Of a stretch of 64,000 nucleotides of DNA, positions 38,406 to 48,029 are shown piece by piece. Under the pieces are notes generated by a model. The model made no database searches. It was not told the DNA's origin and saw only the letters and a list, made by a program, of their open reading frames with translations. Origin of the DNA: Nostoc sp. LPT (GTDB lineage Bacteria > Cyanobacteriota > Cyanobacteriia > Cyanobacteriales > Nostocaceae); NCBI RefSeq assembly GCF_017115165.1, contig NZ_JABXKF010000032.1, positions 124,001 to 188,000 on the forward strand, written 5' to 3'. Each line of letters opens with the position of its first letter. Within the stretch, counting starts at the first letter, position 1. Both the position numbers and the translations under genes were made by a program.

Positions 38406-38593
38406 GGTAAAATTTTTCTTGAAGTAGAGACAAAAAATACCACAATACGTCTCAGCATCAGTATGTTCCAACGCAGAAGACTTCTAAACTTGTGACGAAA
38501 AGGTAAACCAGCCGTCAGAAGGAAGTCTAAATTTCACAAGAATGCTAAAAAGAATTTGGTATTTTAGCAATCTAAGTTTAGCTTTTATATTTT

Positions 38594-39565
38594 ATGAATC
38601 GTTCCGCATGTCTCATCTTTAATCCTATTGCGGGTCAGGGCGACCCAGATACAGAGCTAGCAGAAATTCGGGCAATATTAGAGCCAGATATCGATCTAGA
38701 TATTTATTTTACAACTGAAGAAATCGATGCTGACCAACTGGCCTATACAGCGGTAGAGCGAGGAGTAGAGGCAATCATTGCTTCCGGGGGGGATGGTACT
38801 CTCTCAATAGCGGCGGCGGCTGTAGTGGGAACTGATATCCCATTTGGCATCATTTCCAGAGGAACAGCAAATGCTTTTGCCACAGCCTTAGGAATTCCTG
38901 ACACGATCGCAGGTGCGTGTGAGACAATTTTGCAGGGAGCAACCACCCATGTAGACGTAGCCTACTGCAACGATCGGCCAATGGTACTCTTGGCAGGTAT
39001 TGGCTTTGAAGCTGAAACTGTAGAATTGGCAAACCGAGATGCCAAAAATCGCTTTGGGATGATGGCCTACGTTTTGGCAGGAATCCAGCAGTTAAGAAAT
39101 TTAAAAAACTTTGATGTTGAAATTGAAACTGAAGATAGGATAATTAAAACTAGTGCCAGTGCAGTAACGGTAGCAAATGCCGCGCCTCCCACTTCAGTTT
39201 TGGCTCAAGGCCCAGCAGGTCTAATTTATGATGATGGGCTACTAGATTTAACAATTGTCGCTCCAACTAACAAGGCAGGAGCGATCGCCGCCACATTTCA
39301 TCTATTTCAAACAGCTTCTACAGGTAACGCCGTAGACCGGGATGATATTGGCTTTTTGCGAGCCAAACAATTTAAAATTACGACTGAGCCACCACAAAAA
39401 GTTGTTCTAGATGGTGAAATAGTAGGCACAACACCTGTAGAAATTAAGTGTGTACCAGCAGGCTTAAGAATTTTTGTGCCATTAGTAGAAGAAGTTGAGC
39501 CTACCGAAAAACTAGAGGGACTCCCTAATCTGACTATTGAGATGAAAGACACAATCGAGGAGTGA
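38594..39565 (+). CDS. Diacylglycerol/lipid kinase family protein (YegS-like)
   Basis: 323 residues. The family starts with CLIFNPIAGQGDPDTEL and has the ATP-binding ASGGDGTLSIAAAAVVG motif and PFGIISRGTANAFATALG. The C-terminal beta domain (TTEPPQKVVLDGEIVGTTPV) is complete. It phosphorylates a lipid such as diacylglycerol or undecaprenol at the membrane; the substrate is not evident. It is followed 113 bases later by the metallophosphoesterase gene on the same strand. Confidence 0.9.
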   Translation: MNRSACLIFNPIAGQGDPDTELAEIRAILEPDIDLDIYFTTEEIDADQLAYTAVERGVEAIIASGGDGTLSIAAAAVVGTDIPFGIISRGTANAFATALGIPDTIAGACETILQGATTHVDVAYCNDRPMVLLAGIGFEAETVELANRDAKNRFGMMAYVLAGIQQLRNLKNFDVEIETEDRIIKTSASAVTVANAAPPTSVLAQGPAGLIYDDGLLDLTIVAPTNKAGAIAATFHLFQTASTGNAVDRDDIGFLRAKQFKITTEPPQKVVLDGEIVGTTPVEIKCVPAGLRIFVPLVEEVEPTEKLEGLPNLTIEMKDTIEE

Positions 39566-39678
39566 GGGAGCAGGGGGAGATAGGGGAAATGGGGGAGCAA
39601 TAGTAATATCTTCCTCATCCCCCTCATCCTCCTCATCCCCCTCATCATCTCTTGTAAAAAACTCAGGAGTAGGTTGCA

Positions 39679-41232
39679 TTGAAACTTGTATCTGATCCAA
39701 CGATCGCTAACAAAATTCAGAAAATGAATCAGCGGGTACGGTGGCAAGATCCGTTGATTGTAGAACGGAATATCGACCAAACTCGGCTGGTTTTGGAAGA
39801 TGGTCAAACAGACAATTCTGAGTTCTCATTTTTAGTTGTCGGTGATAGTGGTTCCGGCGCGCATCGGGGACACAATCCCCAGCGACAGGTAGCTGAACTC
39901 ATGCTGCCCCATCACAAAGAATCCCGGTTTATGCTGCATACGGGGGATGTGATTTATTTAGTGGGATCGAGTGAATACTACCAGCAAAACTTCATCCAGC
40001 CTTACCGAGAGTTTATCTTGGGCACAGAGCATCGCAAACAGATTGCTTTTGACCAGATGGTTTTTAAGCTGCCCATTTTACCAGTACCGGGAAATCACGA
40101 TTACTATAACTTGCCGATTTTATTGAGCTTGGCATCCCTAACAACATTACCCATTCGTCACCTGTTGCGATCGCGGTTAGACCTAGATGTAGGCTTGCAT
40201 GGCTCAGGATGCGGTGATGCTTACGCAAAGGCATTTCTCGACTATCTCAAGGCGCTTCAGCTTCCAGGAGAGTTCGCTAGTCATTTAGATCGGTACTACA
40301 CAGCCAAGACAGACACAGGAGGTCGTTGTCTTTCCTATCAACCTGGACAATTTACCCGTCTTCCCAATCGCTATTACACTTTTCGCTATGGCGGTATTGA
40401 TTTCTTTGCCTTGGATTCTAATACATTTAACGAGCCACCACCGTTGCCTAAAACAAAACAAGGTGATGCCGCTCGCAAACTCTTAGAAAAACGCCGTGAA
40501 GATTTCGAGCAAGAAAAGCTGGAAATCATTGAAAATTCATCAAAGCTGCGTCCTGAAAATCCCAATGAAGCCGATCAATTAGACGACTTCCACGCCAAGG
40601 TATCACAAATTGAAGAACTTATTGTTGATATCGATAAGCAACTAGCCACGAATAAAACAACGCTAACGGATATCGAACAACTGGAATGGCTCAAACAAAG
40701 ATTAATTGAGTCTTGGAATAATACTGAAGTTCGGGGAAGAATAATTTATTTCCATCATCCACCTTATGTAACTGAGGCGACAAAGTGGCAACAAGCACAA
40801 ACTCTGATCGTTCGCGATCGCCTGCGTGGTGTGCTGGATGCGGTAGCGAAAGAAATCGGTTCCCTGACTCAGGGACGTCCTTTGGTCAATTTGGTATTAA
40901 ACGGTCATGCGCACTGCTTGGAACACCTGGAGACAATGGATACAGGACACGCTGATTCTCATATCCACTGGATTGTTTGTGGCGGTAGCGGGTTTAGTTT
41001 GCGACGACAACGGATGGAGGGAGCAGATTTGATGGAAGAGAAAAAATTAGTGGCGCGATCGCATCTCTTCATCGGTCGCAACGGTCAAGGTTTTCAGAAG
41101 CGACGACCTTATTCAGGTTTACGTATTGATGTTAAAGGCGATGGACAGCCCAAGTTTATTGTCCGTCCTTTGGTTGCCGAATGGCATCAGCGGCAATGGC
41201 ATAATCGTGAACTTGAGCCACTAATCATTTAA
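39679..41232 (+). CDS. Metallophosphoesterase (calcineurin-like)
   Basis: 517 residues. Metal-binding blocks of the family are all visible: VVGDSGSGAHRGHNP, HTGDVIYLVGS, PVPGNHDYY, FHHPPYVTEA and NGHAHCLEH. A ~90-residue acidic/lysine-rich helical insertion (about 255-345) lies between the third and fourth blocks. The TTG at 39679 is preferred because AGGAG (39665-39669) stands 9 bases before it; ATG 39724 is the alternative. The fold suggests a phosphodiesterase or phosphatase, but the substrate is unknown. It is cytoplasmic, as no signal peptide is visible. Confidence 0.88.
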   Translation: MKLVSDPTIANKIQKMNQRVRWQDPLIVERNIDQTRLVLEDGQTDNSEFSFLVVGDSGSGAHRGHNPQRQVAELMLPHHKESRFMLHTGDVIYLVGSSEYYQQNFIQPYREFILGTEHRKQIAFDQMVFKLPILPVPGNHDYYNLPILLSLASLTTLPIRHLLRSRLDLDVGLHGSGCGDAYAKAFLDYLKALQLPGEFASHLDRYYTAKTDTGGRCLSYQPGQFTRLPNRYYTFRYGGIDFFALDSNTFNEPPPLPKTKQGDAARKLLEKRREDFEQEKLEIIENSSKLRPENPNEADQLDDFHAKVSQIEELIVDIDKQLATNKTTLTDIEQLEWLKQRLIESWNNTEVRGRIIYFHHPPYVTEATKWQQAQTLIVRDRLRGVLDAVAKEIGSLTQGRPLVNLVLNGHAHCLEHLETMDTGHADSHIHWIVCGGSGFSLRRQRMEGADLMEEKKLVARSHLFIGRNGQGFQKRRPYSGLRIDVKGDGQPKFIVRPLVAEWHQRQWHNRELEPLII

Positions 41233-41325
41233 GGAATGGCATTGGAAATTGGGCATTTGTATTGAGCTAACGCGAGTGCGTCTTATAGAGAAGTATTAGC
41301 AAAAGGCTTAGTTTTATCAACAGTA

Positions 41326-42243
41326 TCAGTTTATTTTCTGGAAGTCACGCGATCGCATTTTTTGCTCAAGGAACTCTACAAAGACCTTGACTTTCATGGG
41401 AATATATTTTCGGCTAGGATAAAGTGCGTTAATTGGGACTGGAGCCAGTGACCATTGAGACAAGACGTTTACTATATTCCCACTCTGTAACTCCTGCTGA
41501 AACAGAAATTCCGGCATCAGCCCAATTCCTACTCCAGCAACGATTGCTTGATAAATCGGGGCAACGTCATTGCTGAGTAGTCGTGGACGAAAGGAGAGCG
41601 TTACTGTTTCCTGCTGTTCATTGTGCAATGTCCAGGTCACATTGTTCTGACGATGAGCCAGACAAAGCAGCGTATGACTGGTCAAATCAGCCATCGCTCT
41701 TGGTTCGCCAGCGGTTTTGAGATAGGTCGTGCTGGCAAAGAGTTTCATGCGATCTGTGCTAATCCGCCGTACGATCAAGGATGAATCGTGCAATTCCCCA
41801 ATCCGAATCGCTAGATCGTACCCTTCTTTGACAATATCTTTGTATTCAGTCGTTGCATGGAGAATCACTTGAATATCGGGGTAGGTCAGCAGAAACTCCG
41901 GCAAATTGGGTGCGAGAATAGACTGCACAAACAACACGGTGGCTGTCACTCGCACAGTGCCTTGCGGATGCCCCTGTAAGCTAGCGATCGCATCATCACC
42001 GTCATGTAATGCATCGACAATGGGTAAACAGTTTTCGTAATACAGCCGTCCTTCTTCAGTTAAAGAAACCCGCCGCGTGGTGCGATGAAATAATCGGACT
42101 CCTAGCCGTTGCTCTAGCTCATTCACCTTCAGACTGACGGTAGATTTAGGCAAGTCCAGCGATCGTGCTGCTGCGACAAATCCTCCCAGTTGGGCGACTT
42201 TGAGAAATATTAAAACAGCGTTCACGTCATCCATATCTTGCAC
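41326..42243 (-). CDS. LysR-family transcriptional regulator
   Basis: 305 residues. An N-terminal winged helix-turn-helix (about 4-63: AVLIFLKVAQLGGFVAAARSL, PKSTVSLKVNELEQRLGVRLF) and a C-terminal substrate-binding domain. It belongs to the CrgA/DsdC-like group with HRTTRRVSLTEEG. It is divergent from the NAD(P)-binding gene at 42433; a 10-base perfect inverted repeat in the gap is a likely operator. It probably controls that gene in response to an unknown small molecule. Confidence 0.93.
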   Translation of the reverse strand: MQDMDDVNAVLIFLKVAQLGGFVAAARSLDLPKSTVSLKVNELEQRLGVRLFHRTTRRVSLTEEGRLYYENCLPIVDALHDGDDAIASLQGHPQGTVRVTATVLFVQSILAPNLPEFLLTYPDIQVILHATTEYKDIVKEGYDLAIRIGELHDSSLIVRRISTDRMKLFASTTYLKTAGEPRAMADLTSHTLLCLAHRQNNVTWTLHNEQQETVTLSFRPRLLSNDVAPIYQAIVAGVGIGLMPEFLFQQELQSGNIVNVLSQWSLAPVPINALYPSRKYIPMKVKVFVEFLEQKMRSRDFQKIN

Positions 42244-42293
42244 TTACTGCGTTGATATTATCAAAACTCTGCTATTGTCCAGCATTATAAACA

Positions 42294-42332
42294 ATCAATT
42301 CATAAAAACTATCTTTATCTGCATGAATTGAT
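42294..42332. promoter_or_regulatory. Candidate LysR operator
   Basis: ATCAATTCAT (42294-42303) and ATGAATTGAT (42323-42332) are perfect inverses 19 bases apart, in the 189-base gap between the divergent LysR and NAD(P)-binding genes. Position and symmetry fit a regulator site. The spacing is longer than the classic T-N11-A box, so it may be two half-sites of a tetramer. Confidence 0.55.
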
Positions 42333-42432
42333 AAATCATACTAGTGATGTCAAAAATAAGGAGACAGTCTTAATCAAAGCCGCATTTCTCTAATTGGAAA
42401 ACCCACTAAGTGTTACATAGGAGTGTTAAAAC

Positions 42433-43056
42433 ATGAAAGTCTTAGTTATAGGAGCCGCTGGCAAGACCGGTAGAACTGTAGTTGAACAGGGTGTGGCCGC
42501 TGGACATCAGGTCACGGCATTCGTTCACAAAGCTGACGAATATGAGGTCTCAGACGTTCGTGTTATTGAAGGTGACGCTACCGACAGTGCCACGATGGAC
42601 GCAGCAGTAGTCGGTCAAGACGCTGTTGTTGATACAATTGGCGGCAAAACGCCTTACAAGGAAACTACGCTCGAATCGAGTGCCGCCAACACAATTATCG
42701 CTGCCATGCAGCGAAACGGCGTGCGCCGTCTCATAGTAACTTCCATGATTGGCGAAGGGGAGAGTGAGGCAAATGCCACCTTGTATGAGCGCTTACTTGT
42801 TTCGACCTTGTTGCGCGGCGCGGACAAGGATAAAGCAGCAATGGAGTCCGCTGTTGAATCAAGCGGTCTGGACTGGGTGATTCTTCGCCCAGCCATCCTC
42901 AACGACGATCCTGCCAAGGGAAACGTTCGAGTCTTCGATGCCAAAACGGGCGAGAAAGCCCATAAAATTACACGTGCCGACCTGGCTGCCTTCATGCTTG
43001 CCCAGCTTTCCAATAACGAATACCTTCATCAAGCCGTTACTATCGCAAATAGCTAA
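42433..43056 (+). CDS. NAD(P)H-binding oxidoreductase (NmrA/SDR-a5 type)
   Basis: 207 residues. The Rossmann motif VIGAAGKTGRTVVEQG (GxxGxxG) begins the protein, and LRPAILNDDPAKGN and ITRADLAAFMLAQL are typical of the atypical short-chain dehydrogenases that bind NAD(P)H without the catalytic Tyr-Lys pair. Such proteins are redox or stress sensors or flavin/quinone-type reductases. The divergent LysR gene is probably its regulator. A 21-base repeat array lies 50 bases after its stop. Confidence 0.88.
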   Translation: MKVLVIGAAGKTGRTVVEQGVAAGHQVTAFVHKADEYEVSDVRVIEGDATDSATMDAAVVGQDAVVDTIGGKTPYKETTLESSAANTIIAAMQRNGVRRLIVTSMIGEGESEANATLYERLLVSTLLRGADKDKAAMESAVESSGLDWVILRPAILNDDPAKGNVRVFDAKTGEKAHKITRADLAAFMLAQLSNNEYLHQAVTIANS

Positions 43057-43104
43057 GTACAGCATTTCATTAATTCGTAGCGAATTAAATTTGGCAATAC
43101 CTTG

Positions 43105-43251
43105 CAATGCCAATGCATCCCGATACAATGCCAATGCATCCCGATACAATGCTATTGCATCCCAATACAATGCCAATGCGTCCCGATACAATGCCATTGC
43201 ATCCCGATACAATGTTAATGCATTCCCCTGCAATGCCAATGCATCCCCCTG
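43105..43251. repeat. 21-bp tandem repeat, seven copies
   Basis: CAATGCCAATGCATCCCGATA-type units start at 43105, 43126, 43147, 43168, 43189, 43210 and 43231, exactly 21 bases apart, with a few substitutions. As 21 is divisible by three, several frames stay open on both strands (7-residue periods), which explains the overlapping reading frames here. There are no spacers, so it is not a CRISPR. Confidence 0.92.
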
Positions 43252-43584
43252 CATTAAACAACGCTACGCTTTTACGCAAAACTGTACTAAGAACTTTTCG
43301 GACACGCTCTCTTTTTGGGGTCAGCAGCGTGTTCGTTGAGGTTTGGCATCTGCTTTTCCATGCGGTATGCCTCCTTTCCTGTACGGTTTTCACAACCAAG
43401 CAAGCTAAACAGAAGTGTCCTATGTCAATATCTTGTTATCTTCACGCCTAAACAGAAATTTGAGACTGACGGAATGCCCTCTGACGGACATTGACTCTCT
43501 GTGCGTCTTTGCGTGACGCCAGTTGCTACAACGCGGGGAACCCGCGCAACGCACTGGCTCCTCTGCGTGAGATTATGTGCCAAT

Positions 43585-44395
43585 GAGTCCTATCAAAATG
43601 CCGAGTTGGAACTAGAAGCATTAACGGGAGTGAAAGTCGGACATAGCACACTACACCGACTGGTGAACAGACACGATCTGCCACAACCATCGGCATTGCA
43701 AGCAGTTTCTGAAGTGAGTTTGGACGGGGGTAAGGTACGATTGCGAACAGCAAAAGGACAAGAATGTGAGTGGCGCGATTATAAAGCGGTACGCTTAGGC
43801 GGAATTTATTATGGCGCTTTTTTTCACGATCGCCAATCCCTTTTAGATTGGGTTAACTCACAGAGGCTAGTCACCCCATTAGTGTGCTTGGGGGATGGGC
43901 ATGATGGTGTTTGGAAATTATTTACTGAAATTGGCAGTTCCTCAACCCGACTGGAGATCCTCGATTGGTATCAAGTGCTTTGAAAACCTCTATAAAGTTG
44001 GTGGTTCTCTCAAGCGACTAAAGCTTGCAGAAAACTTACTCTGGATTGGTGAGGTAGATGCAACGATGCCTGCGGCGGGCTACGCCTACGCTTTGTTTGT
44101 TGATTTAGCAAAAAAACAAGCAAAGAATTTTTGTGCATATTTGAACAAGCATCGAAGTCGGATTATCAATTACGGCTACTATCAGGCGGAACAGATTTGC
44201 TCTATTGGTTCTGGATCTGTGGAGTCTGCTATCAAACAAATTGGTCTGAGGTTGAAACTTTCTGGTGCTCAGTGGAATCCTGCCAATGTGCCGTCCATAA
44301 CTACAACTTCGCTGTGCCTACCTCAATGGTCAACTTGTTATCTAATGTTTTTGCAAAAATGGGATGCTCCCGCAGCAATTAGCATGATAATCTAG
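43585..44395 (+). pseudogene. ISKra4-type transposase remnant
   Basis: The 5' end is missing and replaced by a dispersed repeat (GCGGGGAACCCGCGCAACGC near 43536). From about 43590 the coding sequence reads ELELEALTGVKVGHSTLHRL, VSLDGGKVRLRTAKGQE, then a frameshift near 43975 after LEILDWY, continuing ENLYKVGGSLKRLKLAENLL, KKQAKNFCAYLNKHRSRI, NYGYYQAEQICSIGSGSVES. A third frame (CAYLNGQLV) follows after 44290. A short repeat encoding MPAAGYAYA is inserted at about 44066-44090. All this marks an old, multiply broken element. Confidence 0.8.
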
Positions 44396-44464
44396 CAAAA
44401 ATTGCTTTTGATAATGCCCGATTAGACTTTTATACAATCATCCCTTACTCGAACAATTTTTCCG

Positions 44465-45460
44465 ATGAAAACTCAACTGACTCATCACAAAATTATTCTC
44501 GACACTGACCCAGGCGGAGATGATATCTATACCTTCCTGTGGCTTCTTAGCTTGGTCAAACAAGGAGTGGCTGAACTTGTCGCTGTTACTTCCGCAGATG
44601 GCAATGTTGCTGCTAAATGCACGTTCTCTAGTGCTAGCCAGATTTTAAATTTAGCGGGATTCCCACACATTAAGGTGGGTCGCGGTGTCCTTGCAAAAAG
44701 AGAAGTTATAGAAGATGCCACTCATATTCATGGGTCGGATGGGATGGGCAATCTTTCTCATACTTTACCCCCTCCCACACACACTTTTGAGGATGCTGCT
44801 TACTCCGATGAACTGATTATCGATGAGTTGAACGCTGCTCCGGGGGAAATTACCATTGTAGCGATCGCACCCTTGACTAACCTCGCGGCAGCAGAAACAA
44901 AAAATCCCGGTATCCTGAAAAAAGCCAAGGAAATTGTGATTATGGGGGGTGCTTTCTTCTGTCCTGGTAACGTGACTCCCCATGCAGAATTCAATATTTG
45001 GTTTAATGTTGAAGCTGCTCAGACAGTATTTGATAGCCGAGACGATATTGTTGTGCTGCCGCTAGACGTGACCCGACGCTTAATTTTCACGCGAGATATG
45101 ACTGTGGCAGTCACTCAGGCGAATCTAGAGAGTAAACTTTCTCAGTTCTTGACAAATCTTTGTGAGTTTATGATTGGCACAGCCTTGAGTTATCGAGAGA
45201 CAGCAGGAATTCCAGGTCTTCTTGTTCATGATGCGGCAACATTAGGATACCTGTTTTATCCAGAAACCCTGATGTTGAAAAGAGCAAAAGTCCGGGTTGA
45301 AACAAAGGGACAGTGGACACTAGGACAAACATTGATTGATAGTCGTCCTGCCACAAAAACAGTAGCAAATGCCTGGGTGGCGTTGCAAGTAGATGAGGGC
45401 AAATTTTTTACTAGCTTTATTGAAGATTTGAAGCACCTATTCATAAGCGCCAAGCTCTAA
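44465..45460 (+). CDS. Inosine-uridine-type nucleoside hydrolase
   Basis: 331 residues. The family signature DTDPGGDDIYTF (calcium-binding Asp cluster) is at the N-terminus. IAPLTNLAAAE, IVIMGGAFFCPGNVTPHAEFNIW and LPLDVTRR follow, and the C-terminal HDAATLGYL supplies the last calcium-binding Asp. It splits ribonucleosides into base and ribose. Usual family length. It lies near the 5'-nucleotidase family gene at 46018, so the two may cooperate in nucleotide salvage, though they are separated by a pseudogene. Confidence 0.92.
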   Translation: MKTQLTHHKIILDTDPGGDDIYTFLWLLSLVKQGVAELVAVTSADGNVAAKCTFSSASQILNLAGFPHIKVGRGVLAKREVIEDATHIHGSDGMGNLSHTLPPPTHTFEDAAYSDELIIDELNAAPGEITIVAIAPLTNLAAAETKNPGILKKAKEIVIMGGAFFCPGNVTPHAEFNIWFNVEAAQTVFDSRDDIVVLPLDVTRRLIFTRDMTVAVTQANLESKLSQFLTNLCEFMIGTALSYRETAGIPGLLVHDAATLGYLFYPETLMLKRAKVRVETKGQWTLGQTLIDSRPATKTVANAWVALQVDEGKFFTSFIEDLKHLFISAKL

Positions 45461-45574
45461 GCTTCTCTTGTAGAGTCGCTCCCTCTTGATTTTAGGTTAG
45501 TAGTTAGTGGCTATTATTCACTAATTATTTCACAAATGTTACCACTGCGATTGTAAGAAGGAACTTATTCAAAC

Positions 45575-45849
45575 ATGGAATTGTTTAGGCAACTAATTTT
45601 CTATTTGACATTTGCTTCACTTGGATTCACGATTACAGAGGTTTATCTGCGAGCAAACAAGCTCTGGAAGCGCAAGCATGATATCCTCAAAACGAGAAGC
45701 AAGAACAGGTGATCGCTCAAAATTTTTCTGATTTGACCCGTTACAATATTGCTGAAGGATTTGTCTACCGTAGCCAACCTTTTTACTCCAGGGAATTTGC
45801 TAAAATTATTAGTATCAATATCGGGCGCTCAATCTATTTAGCATTGTGA
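45575..45849 (+). pseudogene. Frameshifted small membrane protein
   Basis: From ATG 45575 the frame reads MELFRQLIFYLTFASLGFT and ITEVYLRANKLWKRKHDILK, a membrane span followed by a basic stretch, ending at 45712. One base out of step, EKQEQVIAQNFSDLTRYNIA and EGFVYRSQPFYSREFAKIIS continue from about 45688 to TGA 45847-45849. The two parts fit one protein if a frameshift lies near 45690. The family is not recognised and the 3' end is probably also lost. Confidence 0.5.
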
Positions 45850-46017
45850 CGGAAATGCTATAAGTTTTTTTACCGTCTAGACTAATAATTTTGAAAGTTA
45901 TTTACTCATGAAATGACTCTATTTTTCTAAAGCAATATCTAACAGTTTAAATCTGCGGTACACTTGCTATTTTTAAATCAAAAAAAGATGAATTTATTAG
46001 TTTTATAAAGGTAAAAG

Positions 46018-47487
46018 ATGATGATGACCACAGAGCGATTTAAAAAGGTTACAATTTTGCATTCTAATGATATGCATGGAGACTTTCTGGCAGAGGCTGG
46101 GGGTGAAGAAGGTCATTTGATTGGTGGAGTATCGTTGCTTTCTGGCTATATAAATAAGGTGCGCCAACAAGAGAAAAATGTGCTTTTTGTGATTTCTGGT
46201 GATATGCTCCAAGGTTCTCTGATTGATAAAGAATATAAAGGTCTTTCAACTATAGAGATTATGAATTACCTCGCTCCAGATGTCGTGACTCTGGGGAATC
46301 ACGAATTGGATTATGGATTGCCTCACTTACTATTCTTAGAAAAGATGGCAAATTTCCCGATTGTGAATGCCAACTTGTATATCAAAAAGTATAACAAACG
46401 TTTGATGACTCCTTATCTAATCCTGAATGTCGATGGATTTGATATTATGTTCATCGGGATTATAACGGAAGAAGTTCTTAAGTCATTAAAACGTGACAGC
46501 AGTATTGGTACATTTGTAAGTCTTGAGGATGCTGCTTCCGAAGTTGGCAAAGTTTGTAATGTCTATAAAAACGAGGACATTGACCTAACAATTCTCCTGA
46601 CTCACATCGGTTTTGAAGAGGATAAAAAACTAGCAGCATTGCTAGATCCAGAATGGGGTGTAGATATAATTATTGGCGGCCACTCCCATACATTTTTAGA
46701 ACAACCTGCTCAAGTTAACAATATTCTGATCGCACAAGCTGGAATTGGCACAGACCAAATTGGACGCTTTGATATTGTAGTAGATGACGATACTAACAGC
46801 ATTGTAGAATGGCAGTGGCAACTTTTGCCTGTAGATAATAATCTAGCTGAACCAGATCCAGAAATTGAAAAGTTGATTACGATTTTTCAAGAAGAAGTCG
46901 ATCGCAAATATAATCGACTGATTGGACGATTAGCTCGTCAACTGACCCATCCTAAGCGTGAAGAAGAAACGGAATTGGGTAACTTAATCGTTGATATTGT
47001 TGACCAACTAGATATGTTGGATGTAACTTTGATCGGAAGTGGTTCAATCCGGAGAACAAAATTAGGGCCGTTAGTTACACTCAGCGATATTAAAGAAGTT
47101 TTTCCTTACGACGATGTACTTTATAAACTTAAAGTTACAGGTGTACAACTCATTAAAATATTCGCACATATTATGAGGCTGGAAAACAGAATACCCGGTG
47201 AAAGTTGTTGTTTTCAGGTCAGCAAAGGTATTCAGGCAATTTATAGTAATTCCCAAAATCAGCTTGAATCTTTGAGCATTAATGGACAATCCGTACAAGC
47301 CGATGCTCAATACACTATCTGTGTAGAAGAATATCATTACAAAAATTCACTACATAGTCTAGGCATAACAATTGAAGAATTGACAAAATTAGACAACGCA
47401 AAGGTAGTTTCAACATCTTGCCAGAATGTTCTTGAAGAGTACTTAGCCATCATCAAAATCTTAATAGCCAAATCGAAGGAAGATTGA
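46018..47487 (+). CDS. 5'-nucleotidase/metallophosphatase family protein
   Basis: 489 residues. Metallophosphatase blocks: LHSNDMHGDF, ISGDMLQGS, LGNHELDYG, LLTHIGFEED and IIGGHSHTFLEQ. The 5'-nucleotidase C-terminal domain (about 300-480) follows with ETELGNLIVDIVDQL, GSGSIRRTKLGPL and DIKEVFPYDD. There is no signal peptide, unlike periplasmic UshA, so it may act in the cytoplasm, like YunD-type proteins. It likely hydrolyses nucleotides to nucleosides, upstream of the nucleoside hydrolase in this window. Confidence 0.9.
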   Translation: MMMTTERFKKVTILHSNDMHGDFLAEAGGEEGHLIGGVSLLSGYINKVRQQEKNVLFVISGDMLQGSLIDKEYKGLSTIEIMNYLAPDVVTLGNHELDYGLPHLLFLEKMANFPIVNANLYIKKYNKRLMTPYLILNVDGFDIMFIGIITEEVLKSLKRDSSIGTFVSLEDAASEVGKVCNVYKNEDIDLTILLTHIGFEEDKKLAALLDPEWGVDIIIGGHSHTFLEQPAQVNNILIAQAGIGTDQIGRFDIVVDDDTNSIVEWQWQLLPVDNNLAEPDPEIEKLITIFQEEVDRKYNRLIGRLARQLTHPKREEETELGNLIVDIVDQLDMLDVTLIGSGSIRRTKLGPLVTLSDIKEVFPYDDVLYKLKVTGVQLIKIFAHIMRLENRIPGESCCFQVSKGIQAIYSNSQNQLESLSINGQSVQADAQYTICVEEYHYKNSLHSLGITIEELTKLDNAKVVSTSCQNVLEEYLAIIKILIAKSKED

Positions 47488-47858
47488 TCTACAAGTAGAG
47501 AAGTTTTAAACCCAAGACGCAGCAGATTATACCTATATAGCCACAACTTTTATTGGGTGAGCAGCTTCTTCTAAATTCTCATTGTCTGATAACCTGTTCA
47601 GAACTTACGCATTGACAAATGAGACAATAAATGCGCTAATCGAGAAAAGAATAGAACTCTTGCATAAATTTTCTAGGGCAACATTCTATCCACTGTCGTG
47701 TTTTTTCTCTCACTTTTTCCCAATAATCCCCCTAAATAATGCTAAACTCTATTTTTTCAGCTTTATGAGTAAACACGTCATCAAACCGTTGATACCATTT
47801 TTCAAAGCATGGCGGTATAGCTGCGGGGGTTGTCTCTTTCATCTGGAGTTACTTCAAC

Positions 47859-47960
47859 GTGAAAGCTCTGCTAGCAATGACATTATACGGTATTTTTATT
47901 TCCTTAATTTTGATATGTCAGGTTGTGCTTTATTTGCCCATAAAATTAGAGACGCAATAA
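47859..47960 (+). CDS. Possible small single-span membrane protein
   Basis: A 33-residue frame from GTG 47859, MKALLAMTLYGIFISLILIC then QVVLYLPIKLETQ, with one membrane span. GGAG is 12 bases upstream. The frame stays open for about 24 codons before the GTG. Its stop lies inside a strong hairpin terminator (47947-47971). It may be a real small protein or the end of a decayed gene; no family is recognised. Confidence 0.25.
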   Translation: MKALLAMTLYGIFISLILICQVVLYLPIKLETQ

Positions 47961-47971
47961 TTACGTCTCTA
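47947..47971 (+). terminator. Hairpin terminator
   Basis: TAGAGACG (47947-47954) and CGTCTCTA (47964-47971) are perfect inverses with a 9-base loop. This is a common short hairpin in cyanobacterial spacers and could end transcription from the plus strand. Confidence 0.5.
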
Positions 47972-48029
47972 GAAACCACTTATTTAGCCTTCTTACGTGT
48001 AATTGCACCCAGCAAAAGAAAGTTGTTAA

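Noticed and set aside
43105..43251. CRISPR array
   Set aside because: The units are contiguous 21-base repeats without spacers, and no cas gene is near.
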